A stretch of 37,499 nucleotides of DNA from Brachionus koreanus (Eukaryota > Rotifera > Eurotatoria > Ploima > Brachionidae): the NCBI GenBank assembly GCA_016987375.1, contig PJRA01000313.1:63138-100636 (forward strand), written 5' to 3'. Below the pieces are notes generated by a model that saw only the letters and a list, made by a program, of their open reading frames with translations, searched no databases and had not been told where the DNA came from. Position 1 is the first letter of the stretch; each line of letters begins with the position of its first letter. The translations under genes were made by a program, and so were the position numbers. This document shows positions 11,389 through 19,983 of the stretch, one piece after another.

Positions 11389-11699
11389 TTTACTTTCTAT
11401 TATTTGAGTCTCATGTATTTTTTTTTTTATAAATTAATAATCATAATAAATTATTACAACAATGGAGAAATAAAGAGAAAAAAAAATAATTTTTCATCAA
11501 AGCTTTATATAACAATCTTTGATATTTTATAAAAGTCTTGTTATTTACGTTTTGTTGTTGTTGTTCTTAGAGTTGATAACCGCTGGTTGCTAGCATCGAC
11601 CATGACCTTGACCAAATGAAATAATCAAAATTAAAATTTTCTTGTGTTAGAGTTTAATTTATTTGTTTTATTGTTTATTTTAGTTTAGATAATCATTTA

Positions 11700-11712
11700 G
11701 GATTAAATATAA
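11700..11712 (+). promoter_or_regulatory. Acceptor-like site directly upstream of the PP2C start
   Basis: AATCATTTAG ends at 11700 and the leader GATTAAATATAA runs to ATG 11713. This suggests a 5'UTR intron end or a spliced-leader acceptor. The V-ATPase and F-box genes show the same layout. Confidence 0.35.
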
Positions 11713-14700
11713 ATGGGTTCGTTTTTAGACAAGCCGAAAACGGATAAGAGCAACGAGAGCGGGGAGGGCAACGAGATGCGGTACGGCGTCGCAGCGATGC
11801 AAGGCTGGCGCATCGACATGGAAGACTCGCATTCGTCAGTTGTGTCGGTGTCGCGCGCCGGCCTCGAGTCTTTCTCGTTTTTCGCCGTATTCGACGGTCA
11901 TGCCGGTGCCACTGTCAGCAAACGCTCGTCCAAAGAACTTCTCAATTGTATTCTGGACGCCGACCAAGATCTATTCGTCAAACTAGCCGACTTGTACAAA
12001 TCACCACATCCGACAACAACAACAACAACCACAACAACTTCCTCAGATAATAGTGTAAATAATCATGAAGAATTGAAAGCAAACAAGCTAAGCGACGAGC
12101 TCGAAAACCGCCTGAAAGAGGCGATACGAGTGGGCTTTTTGAATTTGGACGAACAATTGCGTCGATCGATGGAAACAGATCGCAGCGATGACAAATCCGG
12201 CTCGACAGCTGTCGCTTGTCTCATTACTCCATCGCACATATTTCTAATTAATTGCGGTGATTCAAGAGCCATTTTAGTAAGCGACAATCAAATAGTGCTA
12301 AGCACAAACGATCATAAGCCAATAAATCCGATTGAACGCGAGCGAATTCAGAACGCCGGCGGCTCGGTAATGATTCAACGTGTGAACGGTTCATTGGCTG
12401 TGTCGCGCGCTCTCGGCGACTACGAATACAAGAATGTCGAGGGCAAAGGACCATGCGAACAGTTGGTATCGCCCGAACCCGAAGTGTACTCGCGAGAGCG
12501 TGTGGCTAGTGACGAGTTTCTTGTGTTGGCATGCGACGGCATTTGGGACGTAATGACTAATGAAGATCTTAAGGAGTACATACATTCTAGACTAAAAGTT
12601 ACCAATGATCTTGTTAAAATAAGCAATGAAATTCTTGACATTTGTTTGAATAAAGTAATTTTTCAAAATTTAAATTTTCTTTTTTCTAAAAATACACGTT
12701 AAACAATTTGTGATCAATTTGTTTTGTTTTGTATTTTTTTTTTCTTTTTTAGGGAAGTAGAGATAATATGAGTCTAATTATTGTGGCGTTGTCTGGTGCG
12801 CCAAATGTTACACAAGAAGAAATTGATAAAGATAACATTTGCAACGAAAAAATTGAAAATAAAGTTAAAGGTATGTGAATTAATTAGTATATTTTTTTTA
12901 AATGAATATTTTCTTCTTTTTTTTTTTTTACTGTTTATTATTAAATATTATTTTATGTTTTTAAAAAATTTATGTTTTATTTTTATGTGACCTTAGCATG
13001 AATGTTGTTAATTAAATTTTGGTTTCAATTCAAGCATCAACTTTTAGCTAAAAATAAAATTTCAAAACGCATCAAATTTTTACTCTTAATTATAAATAAT
13101 TAATTAGAAAATTAGATCAATTGTAAAATTATGCATTTATGTGTTAGACAAGTTATAATAACTGCTCAAACATATTTATTTCTTTTATTGTCTTATTTTT
13201 ATTTACATTTTTATATTGTTTTTACGTCGCCTTAAAGGCGTCAATTGAATAAATAAATAAATAACATCGTTGAACTATCGCCAAGTATTGTGCAAAACTC
13301 TGCATGCATAAAATTTTTGCAGAGATTTGCAAACATAAAAAGCTAGGTTTAACATCAAATCTTTACTTTGAAAACATATTTCTGCAATAAAATTTTGAAA
13401 AAGCTTTTTAAATAACAATTTTTGCCATAAAATTTGACTAAGCTAGGTTTTACTTTACACTCAAAGGACCGGTGTTAATTAAGCACCTTTTTTTTGCTCT
13501 ATATCTTTGGGACTGCTCATCATATTTTCGAAAATTCAATTTTTATTTCAATAGATTTATTAATAGTAGTAACAAATTCAGGAAGTTTTAGATGGCTTTG
13601 CCATTATCCATTTATAAGATATTTGAGCAAAAAGAAAGTGTCAAATTGACACTGGTCCTTTGAGTGTTAAATTTAAACAGACATGATTTAAATTAGAAAG
13701 GATTCAAACGTTTGTCTTTAATTTCTTTTAGCCTGTTTATTTTATTTTGTTTGCTTTTTTTTTTTTTTTTTTACATCGCCTTAAGGGCGTTCATTGAAAC
13801 AAATAATTAAAATAAAAATAAATAAAATTAGAACTAGTTTATTAAATTCTGGTAAACTGCTTGGGACAGTCCTGATAAAAATTAATTTTTATTTATAAAT
13901 GAGATATTTAAGGCTTTTTTTTCAATAAACATTAATTCAGGGGCATATTTACATATTTTAAACAAACCATTTTTAATCTTAACCAAATATAGTGCATTGG
14001 ATTATATTTTGGTTTAAAAATATGCTTCTGCAATATTTATTTTTTTCTGTTCTTTTGGATTTTGTCAAATTTAGTAAATTTGAACAGAACAGAATGCTAA
14101 AATTCTTTAAAAATTGTTGTTTAAAAGAAAGTTCTAAAATTTCAGCATTCATTAATAAAATAGATTTTTTCTAATTTTTAAAATTTTAGTAAAATATTTT
14201 TTTAATTTTTTTGCACACATTTGCAGACAAAATTTAACTAATGATCAAATTCAAATCAGACTTGCAAAATTTTGATTAATTTTCACTTTTTGTTTTCGAT
14301 TATTTTAAATTTATAACATTTATAAAAAAAAAAGCTAATCTGAACTGTTGAAACAAAATAATATTTTTGATTTAGAGAAAAATTGAATGCTTAACTAAAA
14401 CCAAAAGGATTGAAATCAAGAGCCACATATTTATAATAAGCCTAAGGGTTTCTCTTCAATCCAAAAGGATAATTTTTTTATTGTCAATTTTCAACCAACT
14501 TATCTTGTTATATTTTAATAGGTACGAAAGTCCATAGTGCAAATATTTTTAACCATCATCAGAACAAAAAACACTGATTTTAAAAACCTTGTAGCCTAAA
14601 TGTCCTTTGAGCCATCAACTAGGAAATTTTTTAATCAAATTGAATATGATAAATAAATCATTATAATTTTAAAAACGGTCTAATAAAATTTTTTTAAAGA

Positions 14701-15276
14701 TGTAAATTCAAAAATTGGTATTGTTATTTAAGTAGAAATGCTGAGTCAAAATAAATAATTTTTTTTTTTACTATAAAAAAAAACAAAATCTAATTAATCC
14801 GGCTTAATCATCAACTTAGCTTTGAATGCTTTATTTATTTTTTTTTGTTTAGTATTATTTTATCTAGCTTTTGTTTTTTTTTGTTGCATGATTTTTTATT
14901 AAAAAACAAAAATAAAAATAATCATTGTTTTAAATCACTTTATTTTGACGTTTTGTCTCTTATGACAACTAATATTTGATCGCTAGTTAAACATTTTTTT
15001 GTAGAATTGATTGAAAAAAGTTCAGCTCAAAGAGTGGAATTATCGTACATACTAAACACAATATCGGAGGAGAACTGGCAGGATTTGCCGCCCGGTGGAG
15101 GACTGCATGCCAAGTAAGTGGTGTATTTTAGTTGGCCTTTCTCTAGTTTCCTAATAATGTGTTTGTGTTGCAGGCAAGCGTTTATCGAAGCCATATTCAA
15201 CCGTCTAGTAGAGAAAAGTCCGAGTAACAACGACGACGATAGCGTTAGTAATAGTTATCTACTGAATCATAGTTAA
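11713..15276 (+). CDS. PPM1A/B: PP2C-family Ser/Thr phosphatase, PPM1A/PPM1B type
   Basis: Four exons: 11713-12654, 12753-12870, 15005-15113, 15174-15276. All phases match, giving 423 residues. The N-terminus MGSFLDKPKT matches the PPM1A/B myristoylated start. PP2C motifs: GWRIDMEDSH (31-40), FFAVFDGHAG (56-65, metal-binding Asp61), SGSTA (162-166), CGDSRA, ACDGIWDVM (Asp275) and GSRDN (Asp318). The last is created at the exon 1/2 junction, so exon 1 alone lacks a metal ligand. The C-terminal helical region typical of PPM1A/B follows, with ENWQDLPPGGGLHAKQAFIEAIFNRL. Known role: Mn/Mg-dependent dephosphorylation of stress-kinase and TGF-beta pathway proteins. Odd: a run of nine Thr (101-109), encoded by ACA repeats, is inserted in a surface loop. 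Intron 2 is 2.1 kb and full of repeats. Confidence 0.92.
13228..13263 (+). mobile_element. Retroelement 3' tail: hairpin plus (AAAT)n
   Basis: CGCCTT-A-AAGGCG forms a perfect 6 bp stem, followed by TCAATTGAATAAATAAATAAATAA. The same architecture recurs at 13777, 16906 (stem lost), 33146 (-), 36817 (-) and 36967 (-). A 3' hairpin plus short microsatellite tail is typical of non-LTR retrotransposons or the SINEs that use them. 5' truncation would explain why nothing else remains. Confidence 0.5.
13458..13666. mobile_element. 209 bp MITE with CACTCAAAGGACC terminal inverted repeats
   Basis: The left end CACTCAAAGGACCGGTGT and the inverted right end CACTCAAAGGACCAGTGT differ at one of 18 bases. 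Similarity continues for about 40 bp, to TTTTTTTGCTC. TTA directly flanks both ends (13455-13457 and 13667-13669), so a 3 bp target duplication is likely. There is no coding capacity, so it is non-autonomous. The matching superfamily is not clear to me. Confidence 0.65.
13777..13828 (+). mobile_element. Retroelement 3' tail, second copy in the PP2C intron
   Basis: CGCCTTAAGGGCG (imperfect hairpin) is followed by TTCATTGAAACAAATAATTAA and an A-rich AATAAA tail. It is preceded by a long T run, as if inserted in an A/T homopolymer. Confidence 0.45.
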
Positions 15277-16107
15277 TGTTGAAAATGAAATTTTAGTCTT
15301 TGTTTTATTCAAACAGTCGCTGTTTTTTAAAAGGAATTTTTTTGGACTAAAAACAAATTAATAAAACGTACAAACACAAACACACTAAAACTATCACATT
15401 TTTTTTGTCGAAATTTTTGTTGCCTCGATCTCGAGAAGATTAAGAGAGCGTTAAAAAAATTTTCTAATTATTTTTTATTTGGCACTATTAATAAAGTATT
15501 CAATAAAGCATTTTTTTTCTCTCAAAGCAATTTTTTTTTCTAATATTTTATTAAAAAAAAGTGAACTAAAAATAGAATTTTTCGAATATAAATTTTTAAA
15601 TTTTACCAAAGCCCTTTGTAAATCACATGTCTCTAAACATTAAACGCATTTAAATTTCAAAAAAAAAAAGTATTGACAAACTAAAAAAATATCTTTTTCA
15701 AATATTTACTTTGTCTAGATTATGAAATTATCATTTAAACTTTTATTGTTGAAATTAGAATTTAAAATTCAAGTATAATGAATAAAGGAGCCCACTACAA
15801 ATCAACGATTATAAGCATATAAACTAGAATTAATGAAAAAAAATAATTATTAACAAAAAAGCTTTCCAATAATTTACTTAACCTGAAAAAAGCATTAAAT
15901 TGAATAAAATATTTATACAATTACTCATTTTATATACTAAAATTCAAACTGCAGACAAAATTTACATTCTACCTGTGTTGTCTATACTAGCATTGAATTA
16001 ATTAAAAATATTTGTTTAAAATCGGTTTTATTTTGAACGAAAATGTTCTAATTGCTAGTTGATAAATTTTGTCTGAAAAATTTTTCATAAAAAAAATATA
16101 AATTCAA

Positions 16108-16390
16108 GTAAATGATCAAATTTGGCATATTGAAGTTTATGATCAAAATTTTATGATCATGCTCAAATATAATTTTTTTACAAATTTCTAACAAGTTTTT
16201 TAAATGAAAAATTAAATGCAGAAAAATGTTTTCATGTTTAGCATAACATGTTAAACGATATCCATCTTTTGTGCATAATTCTGCATTTTTTACTGAAATA
16301 TATTTTAAAATCTTTTTTCAGTGATAACTCTTGAGCATGATCATTTTAATTTGATCGTAAACTTCAATTTGCCTCAAATTTTAATGGTCA
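16108..16390. repeat. Foldback repeat with TGATCATGCTCAA arms
   Basis: The left arm near 16118-16170 reads TTTGGCATATTGAAGTTTA then TGATCAAAATTTTATGATCATGCTCAA. The reverse complement of about 16328-16382 reads GGCAAATTGAAGTTTACGA then TCAAATTAAAATGATCATGCTCAA. Arms of about 50 bp are separated by about 160 bp. It is rich in GATCA like family A, but I could not show they are the same family. Confidence 0.5.
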
Positions 16391-16521
16391 TACTCAAAAA
16401 TTTTAATTAAAAAAAGAATTCAAGTTGTAAAAAAAATCTGCATTTTAGGTTTTTAAGTCTAAATATTGTTTTTTTTTTCATGAAAATTTTGTCTGCTTTA
16501 CATTTTATTACTTCAAAAAGG

Positions 16522-16828
16522 TATTGTGAAATTCAAATAAAATGAAAACAAAATTTGTCTTATTTTGATAAATTAAAATTTACTAAAATTAAATATTTAA
16601 AAAAAAATACTTCAAAAAAGACAAAAATAGAACAAGATTCTAATTGATTTTTGATTTGATTTCTTAAAAAAAAAGAAAGTAAAAATTTTGTTTTAGATAA
16701 AAAAAAGTGCAACGAACTATATTGCAATTTATGATTATTTTTTTTTTAATATTTTATTTTAGTAAATTTTAATTTATCAAAATAGGAAAAAATTTTGTTT
16801 TCTTTGTATTTGAATTTCACTGAATTGT
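16522..16828. repeat. Foldback/MITE-like element with near-perfect 75-80 bp arms
   Basis: 16561-16588 (TATTTTGATAAATTAAAATT, then TACTAAAA) is an exact reverse complement of 16757-16784. Homology runs outward through GAAAACAAAATTTGTC and GTGAAATTCAAATA to about 16522 and 16828. The loop is about 150 bp. Such long, little-diverged arms suggest recent origin or maintenance as an element. No target duplication could be fixed. Confidence 0.6.
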
Positions 16829-16905
16829 AAAAAATAATCCTTAAAATTTTTTTATTATCATTTCTGATCATGATTATTAAAATTTGATCATTATCTTAAA
16901 TAAAG

Positions 16906-16934
16906 AGCGTTCATTGAAATAAATAATAATTATA
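16906..16934 (+). mobile_element. Degraded retroelement tail
   Basis: GAGCGTTCATTGAAATAAATAATAAT matches the tail at 13777 (GGGCGTTCATTGAAACAAATAATTAA), but the left half of the hairpin is gone. Confidence 0.35.
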
Positions 16935-17076
16935 TCTTCAATAAAACTATTTAAGTGTTTTTTTTTTTTTAACTTTCTAAAACAATTATAAACAAAATGG
17001 TTTTATTTTCTCTTGAAATGAATAAAAATTTTTTTAAAATTTTTTATTTTTTAAATAATAAATTCAAAGTTCTAAC

Positions 17077-17978
17077 CTAATAAATTGAATTTCTAATCCA
17101 TCTGAGAAATTCTGGAACTTTGACATGAAAGCTGGGCTCATTTGGCTGACATACCGAGTTTCTAACAGAAGCTAGTGATAAAACACCATAAGCATGCCAT
17201 CTTGACATCATGCTATCATAGTACATGGCTGGTGTACCAGAATCACCATAGCAAGAATTCGAATCTCTGCCGTCATTTTTCAAATCAATCAAACAATAGA
17301 AATCATTGAACAAACTACATCTGGCATCTACAGTAAGAGTTGCTTGAAACAAATCGGCTGTTCTCGTAGGATCATTTTTTTTTCCATTAGTGCTTCCCCT
17401 TGAAAAAAAAATGCAAATTTATTAAATAAAAATAATAAAAAAAAAAAAATTAACCATCCAGCTACAACTACTTCTTTTCCAAAAACTATTCTAGTGTCTA
17501 TATTTGAAGGTAGGCATATAGTTGACACCTTGGATCGATCAGACAAATCAACTGGACTTTCCAGTCTTAACAAGGCTATATCTTTATCCTGGTCATTTAG
17601 AATAACATCTGACACTCTCTTACTCCAATTGTTAATGTACATTTTTTCATAATTTGTGTGACCATAACCTATTCTAAGATCAGACAACTTTCTGTCACGT
17701 ACACAATGAGCTGCTGTTAGCACATAAATGTCACTTATAAGGGAACCGCTGCAAAATCTGGTTAATGTAAGTTCAGTTTCTGTATAAATGTTAACTAACC
17801 ATGGATAGGCACCAAGTGGAACTAGGTCTCCGTTTATTATTTTTTGGCTATTGTTGAACAAACGTGATGTGCTTGATCGTCCACAATATCCATCTAGTAT
17901 TAACCTGGTATCGCCAAATTTAACTGAATATTCAAAAGATATTTGAATTAAAAAAGCAATAAAAATAAAGATTTGCAT
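17077..17978 (-). CDS. Secreted chymotrypsin-fold (S1A) serine protease, two exons
   Basis: Exons 17978-17455 and 17398-17077 around a 56 bp phase-2 intron; splicing restores AGWGSTNG at the junction. 281 residues, signal peptide MQIFIFIAFLIQISFEYS, activation site K-IINGD (about 46-50). Triad: His91 in LTAAHC, Asp133 in KDIALLRL, Ser228 in GDSGT. The usual GDSGGP reads GDSGTP. The residue equivalent to 189 is Asn (DSNSC), so trypsin-like specificity is not supported. Reading through the intron gives a false hydrophobic tail, so the exon structure matters. A TATA-like box lies 63 bp upstream. The gene is divergent to the protease homolog at 18621, with a 642 bp shared promoter region. Secreted proteolysis is likely; the substrate is unknown. 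Confidence 0.88.
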
Positions 17979-18620
17979 TTTTAAAAATTTTTTTGTTGTT
18001 TATTAATATTATTTTAAAATTGAATAAATCTATTAGATTTATTTATACTCAAACGTCCAAATAGCATTTGCATTATATGATTCGAATAAAGCAATATATT
18101 TTTTCTTAAATTAAATGCATGAGTTATTTTCCAATTAAAACCCATTAGACTAATTGAAAATTGATACAAATAACCGTTTTGTGAGCTCGACAAAGTAAAC
18201 TTGTTCACCGTGGTACCATCATTTTTTCTTTTCTAAATTCAATTAACTCAAAATTACTATATTAAAAGCTTTGATTTTAGATTGATGATGAAAAATTCAA
18301 AATTCTTAAAAGTACCTAAATTTTAATTAAAAAAAAGGATTGAGATGCTTTTTAAAAATGAATGCTAAAAAAATTTTTATTATAAAAAAATTTCTAAAAT
18401 CTAATTTTGAATGTAATAAAATGGCTAGTTAATGACCATATACAATTATTTTAGAAATATTTAAATAAAATAAAACATTTTTTATTTTGAAACAATTATT
18501 TGAATTAAAAATGGACTTTAAAATGTCGTTTTGTTTGTTTTAAGTTCAAATTGTTTTTTAGAAAATAAATAAATTAAATGAAAACTAATAATCACTTTCA
18601 AAATAATTTAAAGAAAAAAA
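17979..18620. other. Divergent promoter region between two S1-fold genes
   Basis: 642 bp between opposite start codons. A TATA-like TATAAAT (minus strand) lies at 18041-18047, and a weaker AATAAATAAAT lies at 18564-18574 before the plus-strand gene. The minus-strand open frame at 18014-18208 overlaps the TATA box and looks spurious. No other feature is seen. Confidence 0.45.
18041..18047 (-). promoter_or_regulatory. TATA box of the minus-strand protease
   Basis: On the minus strand GAGTATAAATAAATC, 63 bp upstream of the start codon at 17978. Confidence 0.4.
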
Positions 18621-19592
18621 ATGCTAAATTTTTTTTTTTCGTTTTTTTTATTGAATAAGCTGATTGAATTGGCAAATTCAAATCAATTTTTTCAAATTCC
18701 TTTTTCTAAAGCATCAATAAAATTGAGCAACAATTTTGCTCAATGCGGAATTCAATCGGTCAAACCAACTTTAAACTCATATCCGCGATTAATCAATGCA
18801 GATGTGAGCATAGAAAATTCATGGCCTTGGTCCGTGCCAATTTTGTATCAACTGAAAAATCAAATGTATTACGTATGCAGTGGTAGTCTAATTTCAATTA
18901 ATTATGTGGTAACAAGTGGCCGGTGCATAAAAGCAATACCAAAAGGAGGCATACTAACTGTCAGTCCGGGATCTCATTATTTGTCCGAGGCCAAAAACCC
19001 TTCAAATCAAATTAAAATTTTGTCTATTTATTTACATGAAAAAAATTATTTAGAAGAAAACGATATTGCTTTGCTTAAACTTGAAAGCTCAGTAAGATTA
19101 TCACGGAATGTTCAAATTGTTTGCTTGCCAAGTCAAACAAACATAGCTATGGTGTATGGCAAAGATTTAGTCTTAACTGGATGGGGAAGCAGAAACGGCA
19201 AGCGGGAAATGAATGCATATTCAAATGGTCTAATGCAAACAAACATTAGATTGTGTAATTTTTTTAATTCAACACTTTGTCAAGGCAGAGACTTGAAATT
19301 ATACTGTGGTATGGGCAAAGCTAGCTCGAATGCTTGTTTCGGCGATTCAGGCTCAGGCCTTGTGTACTATTTGAATGGCAGATGGTATTTGTTTGGCGTT
19401 AGCAGTTTTGGTCTAAGCACTCAAATCAAAAATCAAATTGTCTGTGAATCTAGATCACCTTCATTTTTTACAATTGTACCAAAGCATATTAACTGGATTG
19501 TGTCTAAAATTTCCACTGTTATGGTACCATTTAAGACTAAAAAATTCTCACCACCAAAAACAAAAAAAATAAAATTTGCAGGTCTCATTTAA
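18621..19592 (+). CDS. Serine protease homolog, catalytic His replaced by Arg
   Basis: Intronless, 323 residues, signal peptide MLNFFFSFFLLNKLIELANS. The S1 fold is clear: CG at 42-43, R-LINAD activation-like site (56-60), CSGSLIS, NDIALLKL (Asp148), LTGWGS, GDSGSG (Ser243), and a C-terminal INWI helix. The active-site His motif TAAHC reads TSGRC, so the general base is Arg101 (CGG) and normal S1 catalysis should be lost. Asp and Ser are retained and the frame is intact, so this looks like a functional non-catalytic homolog. Known parallel: clip-domain and other serine protease homologs act as cofactors or decoys. The pocket has SSNAC, matching the neighbours. The last 30 residues are a basic Pro/Lys tail (KTKKFSPPKTKKIK) beyond the fold. 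An out-of-frame upstream ATG near 18578 overlaps the start. Confidence 0.88.
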   Translation: MLNFFFSFFLLNKLIELANSNQFFQIPFSKASIKLSNNFAQCGIQSVKPTLNSYPRLINADVSIENSWPWSVPILYQLKNQMYYVCSGSLISINYVVTSGRCIKAIPKGGILTVSPGSHYLSEAKNPSNQIKILSIYLHEKNYLEENDIALLKLESSVRLSRNVQIVCLPSQTNIAMVYGKDLVLTGWGSRNGKREMNAYSNGLMQTNIRLCNFFNSTLCQGRDLKLYCGMGKASSNACFGDSGSGLVYYLNGRWYLFGVSSFGLSTQIKNQIVCESRSPSFFTIVPKHINWIVSKISTVMVPFKTKKFSPPKTKKIKFAGLI

Positions 19593-19983
19593 TCACATGA
19601 ATATTTCTCATGACTAGCAAAAAAAACAAAAAAATTATTGAAATAAAAATTTATCTAATAAAATTTTCAAAATCTAAAATATTTATTTTTATTAAGCAGA
19701 ATTTTAGTTTTAAATTATCTTTTTATTTTTGTTGCTCAACAAAAAAAAAAATCTTGTCGTTGGCAAAAAGAACCTCTCGAGTAGTTTCAAAAAAAGGCTT
19801 TGAATCACAATCCAATGGATTGTTCTAAACCAAAGAGCACTTTTCAAGTTTTTTTTTCCAAATTTTTTTCGTAGCAACGTTTTGTGACGTGAACAAAATA
19901 AAATTTATCTACTTTTTTAATTTTTCTTTTCAAAATCATAATAAAAAATTCTTAAATTTGCATTTAATTATTTTAGAAAAAAA
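19593..19983. other. Intergenic: protease-homolog 3' end and V-ATPase leader
   Basis: The open frame at 19610-19828 is Lys-rich noise. Near 19873-19895 a GC-richer TAGCAACGTTTTGTGACGTGA contains a CRE-like TGACGTGA, a possible V-ATPase promoter element. An acceptor-like ATTATTTTAG ends at 19976, 7 bp before the ATG. Confidence 0.4.
19967..19983 (+). promoter_or_regulatory. Acceptor-like site directly upstream of the V-ATPase start
   Basis: ATTATTTTAG then AAAAAAA then ATG 19984. Consistent with spliced-leader addition or the end of a 5'UTR intron. Confidence 0.35.

Larger units (their letters stand above)
9600..11712. other. Intergenic: protease 3' end to PP2C leader
   Basis: AATAAA signals follow the protease stop (9602 and about 9630). 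The rest to 11250 is AT-rich with no defensible gene. Near 11280-11400 are (AC)n and two (CT)n microsatellites around a short GC-richer island with CAACCATGGGATCG (ATG 11336), which opens 23 codons (MGSKLKSKKLFF...). A 5-codon uORF (MTLTK) starts near 11600. A splice-acceptor-like TTTAG ends at 11700, 12 bp before the PP2C ATG. Confidence 0.45.
12871..15004 (+). other. Long PP2C intron with mobile-element remains
   Basis: Runs from donor GTATGT (12871) to acceptor TTTTGTAG (15004). It contains two retroelement 3' tails (13228-13263, 13777-13828), a 209 bp TIR element (13458-13666), a CTCTGCA/TGCAGAG inverted pair near 13298-13325, and a motif related to the TTTTGTGAAATTTAGTACA repeat near 14053-14093. 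No exon was found; the open frame at 13992-14174 is AT-rich noise. Confidence 0.6.
15277..17076. other. Intergenic region rich in foldback repeats
   Basis: PP2C 3'UTR with AATAAA near 15489 and 15502. From about 15950 to 16900 the DNA is dominated by inverted repeats: 16108-16390 and 16522-16828, with GCAGACAAAATT motifs near 15953 and inverted near 16484. A degraded retroelement tail lies at 16906-16930. No gene is seen. Confidence 0.5.

Noticed and set aside
11251..11532. 93-codon plus-strand frame
   Set aside because: It reads through AC and CT microsatellites and poly-T, giving low-complexity Thr/Ser/Leu/Phe.
12063..12641. Several antisense open frames in PP2C exon 1
   Set aside because: They mirror the constrained coding strand and carry no start context or motif.
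13992..14174. 60-codon frame in the PP2C intron
   Set aside because: Phe/Lys-rich product of AT-rich DNA containing a repeat motif; no splice support.
15027..15230. Minus-strand frame over PP2C exons 3-4
   Set aside because: Antisense shadow across a supported intron.
18014..18208. 64-codon minus-strand frame upstream of the protease
   Set aside because: Overlaps the TATA box and probable transcription start; no homology recognised.
19610..19828. 72-codon frame after the protease homolog
   Set aside because: Lys/Ile/Phe low-complexity translation of A-rich DNA without promoter or signal.
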